From NCBI GenBank assembly GCA_002399285.1, contig DHDI01000002.1, positions 1 to 64,000 of the forward strand: a stretch of 64,000 nt of DNA. The letters are read 5' to 3'. Origin of the DNA: Thermoanaerobacterales bacterium UBA4880 (lineage in GTDB: Bacteria; Bacillota; Thermoanaerobacteria; Thermoanaerobacterales; UBA4877). Below, in pieces: positions 1-8,255 of this stretch. The notes under the pieces are model-generated. The model was not told the origin of the DNA and did no database searches. It saw only the letters and a list, made by a program, of their open reading frames with translations. Within the stretch, counting starts at the first letter, position 1, and the number at the start of each line of letters is the position of its first letter. The position numbers and the translations under genes are program-made.

Positions 1-42
1 TTTGTTCTCCCGTATGACTGGATGAGTTTTACTTTATCATGG

Positions 43-807
43 TCAATAGGGTTCATTCAGTATTTCGAATTTGCCCGGGTCGGATATGAAGCTGTCATAA
101 AGCGGGCCCTCAATAGTAAATGCCTGTTTGTAGGGCAGGGTGTTTACATCGCACACGCTGATCTTTTCTATCGGCGGGTAGTTTTTATTCCAATCATATC
201 TGATGCCTCCGGCGTTATCCTTGAATACCAGTAGGGGAGCTCCTCGTTTCTGTTTCAGCAGGCTGTAATCCCCGCCTGTCGATTGTGATATGATATCGCT
301 GAAGATGAAGGGTTCGTCTCCGACGTTTATCGTGAGATGATAATATTGTTTTGGAACTATGAATCTATCTCCCCGCTTTACTTTGACTATTGTAACGTCA
401 AATCCGTTATCTCCAGGCAAAAAGAGCAGGAAATAGCCTTTCCCATGGATCACCTCCATCATCTCCATCATGCCCTTATCGGGACAGGCCTTCACATAGT
501 GTATATGACCGTGAGCCTTGAGGTATTCGCCTGCTATCAATTTAGGCAGCAAGACCGTGTATTCGTATTTTAGATTGCTTTTATCAAAGATCTCTTTATG
601 CTCCGGGTAACATACGCCGTTTATCATATAGTACAGCGGTTCGTCTTTAAAATCCGGTTTAAGGTCCCTAAAGAGGGTGTCCATATCCGAAAGCATTCTG
701 ACGGCGTTTTCTTGAATCAACAGGTCCTTCTCACTGACAAGCCTGTTGCTTTTTGTATCATATCTAACTTTAAAAGCTGAATCAGTAAAGGATAAGTCTA
801 CTATCAT
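43..807 (-). CDS. Cupin-type glucose-6-phosphate isomerase-like protein
   Basis: The 254-residue protein matches the cupin (archaeal-type) phosphoglucose isomerase family. It shows a metal-binding cupin core with HGHIH around residue 100, a following MMEVIHGKGYFLLF strand and a later FIVPKQYYHLTIN second cupin motif. Members interconvert glucose-6-phosphate and fructose-6-phosphate using a bound metal. It is the last visible gene of the amino-sugar PTS operon, 50 bp after nanE, with an AGAGGAGG ribosome site before the ATG. The context suggests it handles a hexose or amino-sugar phosphate made downstream of NanE; the exact substrate is inferred, not shown. Cytoplasmic; no signal peptide. Confidence 0.8.
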   Translation of the reverse strand: MIVDLSFTDSAFKVRYDTKSNRLVSEKDLLIQENAVRMLSDMDTLFRDLKPDFKDEPLYYMINGVCYPEHKEIFDKSNLKYEYTVLLPKLIAGEYLKAHGHIHYVKACPDKGMMEMMEVIHGKGYFLLFLPGDNGFDVTIVKVKRGDRFIVPKQYYHLTINVGDEPFIFSDIISQSTGGDYSLLKQKRGAPLLVFKDNAGGIRYDWNKNYPPIEKISVCDVNTLPYKQAFTIEGPLYDSFISDPGKFEILNEPY

Positions 808-856
808 GATCTGCCTCCTCTTTGTAAGCGGCGGGTGACGGCTGATTGCCCGCTGC

Positions 857-1558
857 TCATTTACTTTTTAATGATCTATTCTTATTAATGGCTTCCACAA
901 ACCTTGTCGTAATCAATTGAGGCGCCGTTATTGCCGATCCGATCACTACCGCGTAGGCACCCAATTCAAAGGCTTTCACGGCATCTTCTCTGGTCCATAT
1001 CCTTCCTTCGCAGATTACCGGGATACTGACCCGCTCCGTGAGGTCGGCAAGCAATGCAAAGTCCGGGCCGTCGGCAGCCGGCATGGTATAGGGTGTATAT
1101 CCCGCCATAGTTGTCGATATTATATCCGCGCCCGCACTTTCAGCCTTTATACCCTCTTCGGAAGTGGATATATCGGCCATTACCGGCACATTCAGCCGGC
1201 GCTTAACATCGCCGATCAGATCATAGGTATACCTTCCGTCAGTCAGCTTTCTGTCGGTTGCGTCCATGGCAATTATATCGGCCCCAGCCTCCACTATCAT
1301 CCTGGCGCTGTCCAGTGTGGGCGTTATATATACCTCCGTATTGGGATCATGTATCTTATATAAGCCGATTATAGGCAGCGTCACTGCTTTTCTGATTGCC
1401 GATATATCATCCGGGCCATTGGCACGGATCCCAACGGCTCCCGATTGATAAGCAGCTACGGCCATTCTTTCCATATATATTGCTCCATGCAGCGGCTCGC
1501 CGGGATAGGCCTGGCAAGAGACCACTAAGCCGCCTTCAAGTCTTTTTAATGATTCCAT
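857..1558 (-). CDS. nanE: N-acetylmannosamine-6-phosphate 2-epimerase NanE
   Basis: A TIM-barrel protein of about 233 residues that converts ManNAc-6-phosphate to GlcNAc-6-phosphate in sialic acid and ManNAc catabolism. Family features seen are the N-terminal GGLVVSCQAYPGEPL, GAVGIRANG, IGLYKI, DATDRKLTDG, VMADISTSEEG and C-terminal CEGRIW plus VIGSAIT phosphate-binding segments. The ATG at 1558 is chosen because AGAGAGGTG lies nine bases upstream; an upstream in-frame Met would overlap the IID stop codon. Its place right after a mannose-family PTS implies that the PTS delivers ManNAc-6-phosphate. Confidence 0.93.
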   Translation of the reverse strand: MESLKRLEGGLVVSCQAYPGEPLHGAIYMERMAVAAYQSGAVGIRANGPDDISAIRKAVTLPIIGLYKIHDPNTEVYITPTLDSARMIVEAGADIIAMDATDRKLTDGRYTYDLIGDVKRRLNVPVMADISTSEEGIKAESAGADIISTTMAGYTPYTMPAADGPDFALLADLTERVSIPVICEGRIWTREDAVKAFELGAYAVVIGSAITAPQLITTRFVEAINKNRSLKSK

Positions 1559-1577
1559 ATATATTTTCACCTCTCTT

Positions 1578-2405
1578 TTAACCAAGAAAGCCTATATATA
1601 CCGCGGCAAAGGCAAATACAAAGATCCCGGCAATTATATAATTTACTTTAGCATTTTTAGAGAAGAGCCAAACTACCAGCATAGTCAGTGCTAACGGCAT
1701 CAATCCAGGTAAAATACTGTCCAATACGTCCTGCAGCATTAGAGGCTCAGCATTCCCCATACTGACTGCAATTGGCGTAGACATAGAAATCCAGCTGGCA
1801 ACCAATACTCCAAGAACCGTAAAGCCAATCACGCCCGCTCCCTTTGTTACTTTATTCAATATGTCAGATCCCTTTATGTCCTTTAATATTCCAAGACCAG
1901 CTTTGTAACCGTAAAGTGTCCCCCAATACCTGAAAGGCAGCTGAATGCCATTCCATGCTAATAGAAAGAAAATAGGTCCAAAGATACTCCCTTTAATTGC
2001 AAAGCCCGCGCCTATAGCTTGAAGAATATTGCGGATAGTACCGTCGAACAGGGAATCGCCGATACCGGCAAACGGTCCCATCAAGGCTACCTTCATACCA
2101 TTTATAGCCTCGTCCATATCCTCGCCCGAAGCGTTTATTTCTTCCAATGCTACTGAAACGCCAAGTATTGGATTCGCCATATAAGGGTTTGTATTAAACA
2201 TCCTCATATGCCTCTGCAATGCCTTCGCCATGTCTTCTTTTTCAGGGTATAATTTGCGAAGCGCAGGTATCATAGCGTAAGCGAAACTCATAGATTGAAA
2301 GCGTTCATAATTGATCGAAGACTGAATAAACAGCGAACGCCACCATACGCTTATAAGCTCTTTTTTCCCAATTTTTTTACCTGTATCAGTCCGGTTAATA
2401 TCCAT
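1578..2405 (-). CDS. PTS mannose/fructose/sorbose family IID subunit
   Basis: The 275-residue membrane protein is the IID partner of the mannose-class PTS permease, which together with IIC forms the sugar channel. The EII-Man/Fru D family is recognised by the N-terminal WWRSLFIQSSINYERFQ, the YPEKEDMAKALQRHMRMFNTNP block and GPFAGIGDSLFDGT, followed by hydrophobic C-terminal helices. A GGAGGAAATAGTA ribosome site precedes the ATG. It follows IIC by 28 bp and precedes nanE, so the transported sugar is probably ManNAc or a related amino sugar (inference from context). Confidence 0.93.
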   Translation of the reverse strand: MDINRTDTGKKIGKKELISVWWRSLFIQSSINYERFQSMSFAYAMIPALRKLYPEKEDMAKALQRHMRMFNTNPYMANPILGVSVALEEINASGEDMDEAINGMKVALMGPFAGIGDSLFDGTIRNILQAIGAGFAIKGSIFGPIFFLLAWNGIQLPFRYWGTLYGYKAGLGILKDIKGSDILNKVTKGAGVIGFTVLGVLVASWISMSTPIAVSMGNAEPLMLQDVLDSILPGLMPLALTMLVVWLFSKNAKVNYIIAGIFVFAFAAVYIGFLG

Positions 2406-2433
2406 TACTATTTCCTCCTTTGCTAAATTTAAA

Positions 2434-3189
2434 TTATGCAGCTTTATTATCGTCTGCTCTTACAAACTGCACATAGAGCAACGCCCCTGCAAGGCCGAAC
2501 AATGCCGCCGCAATAAGACTGATCTTTAAAAATGCCGCCATTGCAAAACCTATTATGAAAAATGGCAACAATTTTTTGTCATACATCATGCTAAACAGCA
2601 TTGCAAACCCTACTGCCGGAAGCATGCCGCTGGCCACCTGCAACGACAGCATTACTTTCTCCGGTATCAAAGCAACCAATCCTTTAACTGCATCTACGCC
2701 AAAATAAACAGCTAAAAATGCAGGTATAAAACCTATGAGAAAGAAACCAAACGAGCATAGATAAATCATTTTTTCGATAGACCTATAATTACCGGCCGCA
2801 GCCGCCTTATCCCCTTTATGCATAATGCCGATATAAATTGTCCACATCAGCATCGACAAAAAACCTCCGGCTACGGCAACAGGTACTGCCATGGCCGATG
2901 CGACTTTTGCATCCATCCCAGACATAATGGCAAGTGCCGTAGATATAGCAGCTCCAGTCGTAGCATCGGGAGGTATGGCAGCCCCCACATAAGTCACGCC
3001 TAAATACATAAACTCTATAGTGCCTCCCACAATAAGGCCGGTTTTAATATCACCTAAAACTATTCCGATCAAAAATCCTACTACAAGAGGCCGTTCTGTC
3101 ATAAGTTCTCCCCAACCAAAGATGTCCCATTCGCATAAGCCTGTTACAAGACCAACAAGTAAAGCTTTGATCAAGAGACCATTTCCCAT
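2434..3189 (-). CDS. PTS mannose/fructose/sorbose family IIC subunit
   Basis: The 251-residue polytopic membrane protein is the IIC channel subunit of a mannose-class PTS. Typical features are GLCEWDIFGWGELMTERPLVVG near the N-terminus, the conserved GGTIEFMYLGVTYVGAAIPPDATTG-like loop and alternating hydrophobic helices to the C-terminus. It sits between the IIB and IID genes in the usual A-B-C-D order for separate-subunit systems of this class, and would bind and translocate the sugar that IIB phosphorylates. Confidence 0.93.
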   Translation of the reverse strand: MGNGLLIKALLVGLVTGLCEWDIFGWGELMTERPLVVGFLIGIVLGDIKTGLIVGGTIEFMYLGVTYVGAAIPPDATTGAAISTALAIMSGMDAKVASAMAVPVAVAGGFLSMLMWTIYIGIMHKGDKAAAAGNYRSIEKMIYLCSFGFFLIGFIPAFLAVYFGVDAVKGLVALIPEKVMLSLQVASGMLPAVGFAMLFSMMYDKKLLPFFIIGFAMAAFLKISLIAAALFGLAGALLYVQFVRADDNKAA

Positions 3190-3201
3190 AAATATAACCT
3201 C

Positions 3202-3681
3202 CTACTTTCTTATTTTTAATAAATGCCATACATCTTCTTTAGGATCTTGGAACGCCATTTGATAATACATCCTGACTCCCTTTTCTTTGAACTTCTGCAT
3301 TGTTAATATGTCACTGTCGTCGACAAACAGCGCTTTCGCGTATTGCTTTTTATTGGGTTCATGATACATCCCGCCAATGTTTACTTCATTGATGTTCACC
3401 CCCTTTTCTATCAACCTCAACATATCCTGAGGATTCTTTACAACGACGATAGCTCTGTCCAGCTTCTCCTCAAGAATGTATTGGGCCGTCTCTTCAACTT
3501 TCAAGATATATAGCCTGATATTGGGCGGTGCTGCGAACTCCAGCAAGGTCCTCTGAAACTCATCTTGAGCCGCTTCGTCATTAGCTACCACTATCTCCGT
3601 AGGATGATAGTTCCTGACACATGAAACCACGACTTGTCCATGAAGAAGACGGCCATCAACTCTGTACAGTAAAATCTCCAT
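3202..3681 (-). CDS. PTS mannose/fructose/sorbose family IIB subunit
   Basis: The 159-residue cytoplasmic IIB protein carries the phosphoryl group from IIA to the sugar. The active-site histidine lies in the N-terminal motif RVDGRLLHGQV (His about residue 14), followed by the family segment EIVVANDEAAQDEFQ. It is a single-domain protein, whereas some relatives fuse IIA and IIB. The gene lies 23 bp after IIA and 12 bp before IIC, consistent with one transcript. Confidence 0.94.
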   Translation of the reverse strand: MEILLYRVDGRLLHGQVVVSCVRNYHPTEIVVANDEAAQDEFQRTLLEFAAPPNIRLYILKVEETAQYILEEKLDRAIVVVKNPQDMLRLIEKGVNINEVNIGGMYHEPNKKQYAKALFVDDSDILTMQKFKEKGVRMYYQMAFQDPKEDVWHLLKIRK

Positions 3682-3704
3682 TTTGATTACCTCTTTTTTA
3701 TGTT

Positions 3705-4127
3705 TTATTCATTAATAGAAAATTTACGTTTTCTTACGCTTGTCTTTAAATCCGCGACTCCGTCGATCCCAGCATTCACACAACATTTTGCCACATCCCG
3801 TGCGGTCTTTTCATTCTTTGAGAATATAGCTTCAAGCAGCATAGGCAGATTAAGGCCGGTTACTATTTCTACGTTCTGTTTACGCAATAGTTGTCGTAAT
3901 GCTTGGTTGGAAGGAGTTCCTCCCATGAAATCGGTAATTACCAGCGCCTCATCATTTACTCCAAATTGGCTGACGGCATCCTTTATCAGTTGGCCAAATT
4001 GTTCGGCACTCATACCCGGTTGCAAGGATAAGACCGTTATATCTCTCTGTTTGCCGCAGATCATCTCTGCGGCTGAAAGCATGCCGGAAGCTGCGTCTCC
4101 ATGACATGCTATAATGATATTGACCAT
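3705..4127 (-). CDS. PTS mannose/fructose family IIA subunit
   Basis: The 140-residue IIA domain protein accepts phosphate from HPr. The phosphorylated histidine is in IIACHGDAASGMLSAAE (about residue 9), and the VITDFMGGTPSNQAL block is typical of the EIIA-Man fold. It is the first gene of the PTS transcription unit; a good sigma-54 promoter lies about 80-95 bp upstream, just beyond the end of the LevR-type regulator. Phosphorylated IIA/IIB normally also control this class of regulator through its PRD and EIIA-like domains. Confidence 0.94.
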   Translation of the reverse strand: MVNIIIACHGDAASGMLSAAEMICGKQRDITVLSLQPGMSAEQFGQLIKDAVSQFGVNDEALVITDFMGGTPSNQALRQLLRKQNVEIVTGLNLPMLLEAIFSKNEKTARDVAKCCVNAGIDGVADLKTSVRKRKFSINE

Positions 4128-4205
4128 TAGAAACTACTCCTTTTATAAGCTTACATTTCGCTTATCTCATTTAATATTTATTCGAACCGACTCATACTAA
4201 TATAT

Positions 4206-4222
4206 AGCAAAAAGGATGCCAA
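4206..4222 (-). promoter_or_regulatory. Sigma-54 promoter of the PTS-nanE operon
   Basis: On the minus strand the sequence TTGGCATCCTTTTTGCT gives the invariant GG (4219-4220) and GC (4207-4208) with exactly ten bases between them, matching the -24/-12 consensus TGGCAC-N5-TTGC. Transcription would start about 12 bp beyond the GC, leaving a leader of about 65-70 nt before IIA. The neighbouring gene encodes a sigma-54 activator. The -24 half is also the 3' arm of the levR terminator hairpin. Confidence 0.8.
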
Positions 4223-4250
4223 GCAGTGTGACATCACTCGGCATCCTTTA
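4208..4250 (-). terminator. Rho-independent terminator of levR
   Basis: A ten-base stem (AAAGGATGCC pairing with GGCATCCTTT) with an imperfect loop is followed on the minus strand by a run of Ts. The 5' arm lies inside the last codons of levR (stop at 4234-4236), and the 3' arm with its T-run doubles as the sigma-54 promoter of the PTS operon. Confidence 0.7.
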
Positions 4251-7131
4251 TAACATCAGGCATTTTGGCGCTCAGTATCTCATATACAAAATATATCTCG
4301 GCTAGTGGGATATTCACACTGTACAGTTGCTCTATGGGGCTGAAGCTTTTTTTTACGGCATTTATAAATTCTTGGTGATGTTCAATAAAGGACTTCATTA
4401 CATCGTTGTTATATTTATCGATTTGGTTATGGGTGACCAGCCGCTCTATAAGACAACCCAGGTGCACATAGAGAGATATTTTAACGCCGTTGGTAAAATG
4501 GACCTTCATTTCATATTCCAGCGCCTCTATGGCTACTTCGATCTGGTCTATGATCTTTTTGGGATTAAGTATGGTAATATAATTCAATACGCTCTCCAAG
4601 GAAAAGTATTTGAGTATAGATTGATTTATCTGTTGGATCCCTTCTTCATTGATTATGTCTTCCAATACTTTGCTGAACATTCCCTCTCCTTCCCCCGAAA
4701 TGATCTCCTCCAGTGAAAAGAAGGGAATTCCTTTAATAAGCGGATCCTTAGTTCCTATAATGGCAACCACATTATAGTTTTCAAAGACGCTGTCATAATG
4801 TCCATTATTTTTTAATTTATGATAGTCATATGCTATTATCTCTAAATCATTTTCATAAGGTGCAAGACTCTTAAGCAATAGATCCTTTATCCTTATGGCG
4901 GTGCCGATACCTGTTATACACGTGGTTATTAGCGCATTTTTCTTCTTCTCCGTCGGTTTGATTATTTTATAACGCGAATGATTGGCTACGGTGACTTCTT
5001 CTACTATATCTTCTACGGCAAGCCCTCTCATTATTTTATTCCCCGTATCAAGAGCCAATTGTGTGGTTATATTGTTTACCACGCCTATAACTCCATGATT
5101 AATGCCCTCAAGACCTTCATAGATTTCTTCCAGCGAGCCCATATCGACCAATATGATGATGCCTTTGGACGTATCTATTTCCTCAAGGTATTGCCTCAAT
5201 TTCCCCAATATCTCTTGAGTCATGACATCCACAGGCATGTCAAAAGACTCGAATATATGCTCGCCCAGCAGATAATTCGCTACATTGGCAATACTGCTGG
5301 CTGTGTAGTAACCGTGAGCTATAATGACCGCTTTGATCTTTTTGTTATCCTTTAGTTTGTTCATGTTTTTCAGGTAGAGCATCAGTACCAAAAGATTAAC
5401 CGCGTTGAGGCTTATATCATAATTTGATTTTAAAAGCCCGGCAAGCTTATTTGTAATAATATATTCCTGCTTTAATTTGTCTTTCAATATATCGTAGTAT
5501 TTTTTAAATTCCCTGTCATAGCCGTTTGCATCTAAAAAATACCGCTGTTCTATAGATATCATAATGTAGCAGGATATCTTATAACCCATGCTGTCATAGT
5601 ACTTCAGGTCGAATCTGTTCTTTAAAATTCCGAAGGTGTCATGGAGCATCGTGTAGATCATATTGAATCTTTCCTTGGCAAATATATCGTTATTTGAAAC
5701 ATTTCCACTTAGAATGAGATTGTCAAATAAATCATCTATGATACTTGCTATGGTGTCCATCCGGGCAAAGTTTTCATTTTGACTTTCTTTCAATTGTACT
5801 AGTAATTTATCATAGAGCTTATATGCTCCTGAAGCAGATTTAGTTAATAAATCGGCGTCATAGATTTCCATGGGCTTTTCCAAATCAATAATCATATCCT
5901 TGACAACATCATTTATTACATTAAAATTCTTTGACGCCTCCGTCTTGCTTGTGGATAGATAATCCGGCAGATCCAGCAGGGTTATCTTCATGCATTCCCC
6001 TTTCAAATTTTTATTGCAGTGATCGTTGTAGACACTTGCGCAGGATAGCTTGATGACATTTCTCAGCTGGCCCACATTTCCCTTATATTCCGAATATAGG
6101 AGAGCCTTTACCGCCGGCTTCGTTATGATCAGATTTTCTCTTATAGCCTTTGCCTCATCGTAGAAAAATTTATAAATGAGGCTGAGCTTTTCATTTAAGG
6201 GCCTTTCATTTAAGGATGGCAAACTTATTACGATAGGAATTCTCCGCAGAAAAGTATCAATCAAAAAATTTTCTATTATCTCGGTAGTGGCAAATACAAG
6301 GCGCACCTTTGAGGTCCTGAGGTCCTTGCTCTCCCCCAGCCTTCTGAAAATGCCCTTGTCCATAAATAAAAATAATCTTTCCTGTCCTTTGGGAGAAAGC
6401 CTGTGGATCTCATCCAGAAACAAGAAACCGCCGTCCGCTTCCTCAATGACTCCCTTAGTGTCCCTTTCCGCACCGGTAAACGACCCCTTTGTATATCCAA
6501 ATAGGTTTGCCGAAAGCAGTTCGGGGTTATCGGCGTATTCGGCACAGTTGAAAATGATAAGAGGCGCTTCCCTTTCTATAATATTCCTTTCCTTTGCATA
6601 TTTGACCATAAGACCGGCCAAAAAGCTTTTCCCAGAACCTGTGGGACCGGTTATCAAAATGGGCAGTCCTTCGGGCGGATATCTAACCGCCGCCTTACAG
6701 TGCTCCACCTGATAGTGAAGGCTCCCGTCATATCCGATAAGCTCTTCAAAAGGATCTGTGCATTTATCCTCGCTTTTAGCAGCCTTATCCTGCTTTCCTT
6801 TATAAGCCGCTGCCTTATCCTGTCTTCCCTCATGTGCAGTTGCCATATACTCCTGCAGTTCGTAATAGCTCTTAAACAAATTTTTATCGGAAAACGATAA
6901 ATCCGCTTTACTTCCCAATGTCTCTTTGGCAATAAACACTACCGGTCTCGTGTTTATTTTAATGAGTTTATTATCTTCAAAGAGCTCATTCAATATCCGG
7001 CTGGCAAAATTGCGTTTAAGGCCGGTCTTCTGCGCCACATATTGCGTAGTAATGCCCAAATTTTCCAATCGTTCCTTTCCCCCCTTGGAAAAGTTCATGA
7101 CAATGTTGTATACACTTTCTTTGTTGTTCAT
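4234..7131 (-). CDS. levR: LevR-type sigma-54-dependent activator with PRD and PTS-like domains
   Basis: A protein of about 965 residues with an N-terminal helix-turn-helix (1-65) and an AAA+ sigma-54 activation module (Walker A GPTGSGKS near 165, the loop GSFTGA near 225 in place of the usual GAFTGA, Walker B GGFLFLDEIHR). These are followed by a PRD region (about 460-570), an EIIA-Man-like domain (AVIIAHGYYTASS near 600), an EIIB-like segment and a C-terminal PRD2. A short lysine- and alanine-rich repeat linker (near 105-125) joins the first two parts. This architecture is that of LevR/ManR regulators, activated by sugar and by PTS phosphorylation. The ATG at 7131 is preferred (AGAGGTG seven bases upstream). 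It probably drives the downstream PTS operon. Confidence 0.9.
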   Translation of the reverse strand: MNNKESVYNIVMNFSKGGKERLENLGITTQYVAQKTGLKRNFASRILNELFEDNKLIKINTRPVVFIAKETLGSKADLSFSDKNLFKSYYELQEYMATAHEGRQDKAAAYKGKQDKAAKSEDKCTDPFEELIGYDGSLHYQVEHCKAAVRYPPEGLPILITGPTGSGKSFLAGLMVKYAKERNIIEREAPLIIFNCAEYADNPELLSANLFGYTKGSFTGAERDTKGVIEEADGGFLFLDEIHRLSPKGQERLFLFMDKGIFRRLGESKDLRTSKVRLVFATTEIIENFLIDTFLRRIPIVISLPSLNERPLNEKLSLIYKFFYDEAKAIRENLIITKPAVKALLYSEYKGNVGQLRNVIKLSCASVYNDHCNKNLKGECMKITLLDLPDYLSTSKTEASKNFNVINDVVKDMIIDLEKPMEIYDADLLTKSASGAYKLYDKLLVQLKESQNENFARMDTIASIIDDLFDNLILSGNVSNNDIFAKERFNMIYTMLHDTFGILKNRFDLKYYDSMGYKISCYIMISIEQRYFLDANGYDREFKKYYDILKDKLKQEYIITNKLAGLLKSNYDISLNAVNLLVLMLYLKNMNKLKDNKKIKAVIIAHGYYTASSIANVANYLLGEHIFESFDMPVDVMTQEILGKLRQYLEEIDTSKGIIILVDMGSLEEIYEGLEGINHGVIGVVNNITTQLALDTGNKIMRGLAVEDIVEEVTVANHSRYKIIKPTEKKKNALITTCITGIGTAIRIKDLLLKSLAPYENDLEIIAYDYHKLKNNGHYDSVFENYNVVAIIGTKDPLIKGIPFFSLEEIISGEGEGMFSKVLEDIINEEGIQQINQSILKYFSLESVLNYITILNPKKIIDQIEVAIEALEYEMKVHFTNGVKISLYVHLGCLIERLVTHNQIDKYNNDVMKSFIEHHQEFINAVKKSFSPIEQLYSVNIPLAEIYFVYEILSAKMPDVIKDAE

Positions 7132-7232
7132 AATCATTCACCTCTTTGCACATTAAGCATCAAATATTATTTAGACCAAAACTACATTTATACGTGAATC
7201 ACCATATAAAAAACATCTAATATTAATATTAT

Positions 7233-7249
7233 TGCAAAAAGCATGCCAT
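7233..7249 (-). promoter_or_regulatory. Second sigma-54 promoter, upstream of levR
   Basis: The minus strand reads ATGGCATGCTTTTTGCA, again with GG (7246-7247) and GC (7234-7235) separated by ten bases. The levR start is about 100 bp downstream. Just upstream of both sigma-54 promoters is a shared block (TCACACT followed two to three bases later by TGGCAT; on the plus strand TGTGAGTCACA at 7253-7263 and TGTGACATCAC at 4227-4237), perhaps a bound operator. This suggests levR is itself sigma-54-dependent, possibly autoregulated. Confidence 0.65.
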
Positions 7250-7432
7250 TAGTGTGAGTCACATTGAAAGTCCATTTCCATTTTGTTTTCCTTATAATAG
7301 CCCAATCTGGGCATTTTATTACATGATATATTATTTCTACAACAAAATCCCTATGGTATTTTTATAAAACCGATTAAATATTATTTTAACGATAATATTC
7401 TCTGCAGAGGGCAGACGGCTAATTTTTGCAAA

Positions 7433-7457
7433 TAAAAAAAGCCGGCCAAACCGGCTC
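7433..7457 (-). terminator. Rho-independent terminator
   Basis: On the minus strand AGCCGG-loop-CCGGCT is followed by seven Ts. It lies just after the degraded reading frame at 7476-7740 and would end the transcript from the response-regulator gene. The rest of the 7250-7430 gap is AT-rich and shows no gene. Confidence 0.75.
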
Positions 7458-7475
7458 TGTGCTTTAAATCCCATA

Positions 7476-7740
7476 TTATATAATACATGACACGAGGCAG
7501 GTTACACTGCCCTTAATGGTATTATCCCCATAAAGCGCAAACAATATTCGGCGGAAGATATCCCCAACCCGTTCGAGCTCATCTTCCGCCTTAATATCGT
7601 CTACTGCATATGCCGGAGTCCAAACCGAATTTCATAAGCGCATAAATATCCTTGACGCATATCTGCGAGAATCTCCGGCACATTACCTGTGAAATGCCCA
7701 GCACCATACGTTCTTGCCAGACACATGCACGTCATATTAC
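7476..7740 (-). pseudogene. Possible frameshifted gene remnant downstream of the response regulator
   Basis: Between the response-regulator stop and the terminator the minus strand holds two protein-like stretches in different frames. One contains VMCRRFSQICVKDIYALMKF; the other contains VDDIKAEDELERVGDIFRR and ends at 7476. A third frame offers a 44-codon ORF starting near 7728 after a GCGGAG. None is a full-length gene and I recognise no family. The most likely reading is a decayed small gene cotranscribed with the response regulator; a spurious pattern is possible. Confidence 0.3.
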
Positions 7741-7766
7741 GCTCCGCTTAAATCAGTCCTGACAAA

Positions 7767-8123
7767 TCATCCGCACAGTTCACATATCTTTGCTTTAAGC
7801 TCGCCGATATCAAACGGCTTCTTCATGTAATATACCCCTGTTTCCGGGGGCGTATATTGGGTATCAGGATATTCGGATGCCGACACTACGATAGGTACCA
7901 TTCCTGGATTTCTCTTCCTTATATCCGCAAGCAGATCAAGTCCGTTACAGCCGTCCAGATTGATATCAAATATTCCTATCCTCGGCCTGCACTGCTCTGC
8001 AATGCACCGTGCTTCCGCATCGTTTCCGGTACACCTGACGTCAAAGCCGGCGCTTCTGAAAACCTCGCTCATGAGCATCCTGATACCCGAATGATCGTCT
8101 ACTACCAGAATGCTTTTATCCAT
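7767..8123 (-). CDS. Single-domain response regulator (receiver only)
   Basis: The 118-residue protein is a lone CheY/Spo0F-like receiver domain without an output domain. Visible landmarks are the acidic pair in ILVVDDHSG (residues 9-10), the phosphoacceptor Asp in IFDINLDGCNG (about 53), a Ser in VVVSAS and the conserved Lys in YYMKKPFD (about 102). It would relay phosphate or act by protein contact. No histidine kinase is nearby, so its partner is unknown. A GGAGGATAGGG ribosome site precedes the start, and a perfect six-base inverted repeat (TAGCAT/ATGCTA, 8143-8160) lies in its leader. Confidence 0.85.
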   Translation of the reverse strand: MDKSILVVDDHSGIRMLMSEVFRSAGFDVRCTGNDAEARCIAEQCRPRIGIFDINLDGCNGLDLLADIRKRNPGMVPIVVSASEYPDTQYTPPETGVYYMKKPFDIGELKAKICELCG

Positions 8124-8255
8124 TCACCCTATCCTCCATAGCTTAGCATGCCGCTATGCTACGCTTCTGGAGTAATAATTCTACAAATTTTTTATTATTC
8201 CTTCTTTTTTCAATAATTCTTTAAGACTATATTATTACTTAATTTAAGCAGGCAG

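Noticed and set aside
8142-8160. Perfect inverted repeat TAGCAT/ATGCTA between the S-layer and response-regulator genes as a terminator.
   Set aside because: No T-run follows it on the minus strand, so it was only mentioned in the response-regulator entry.
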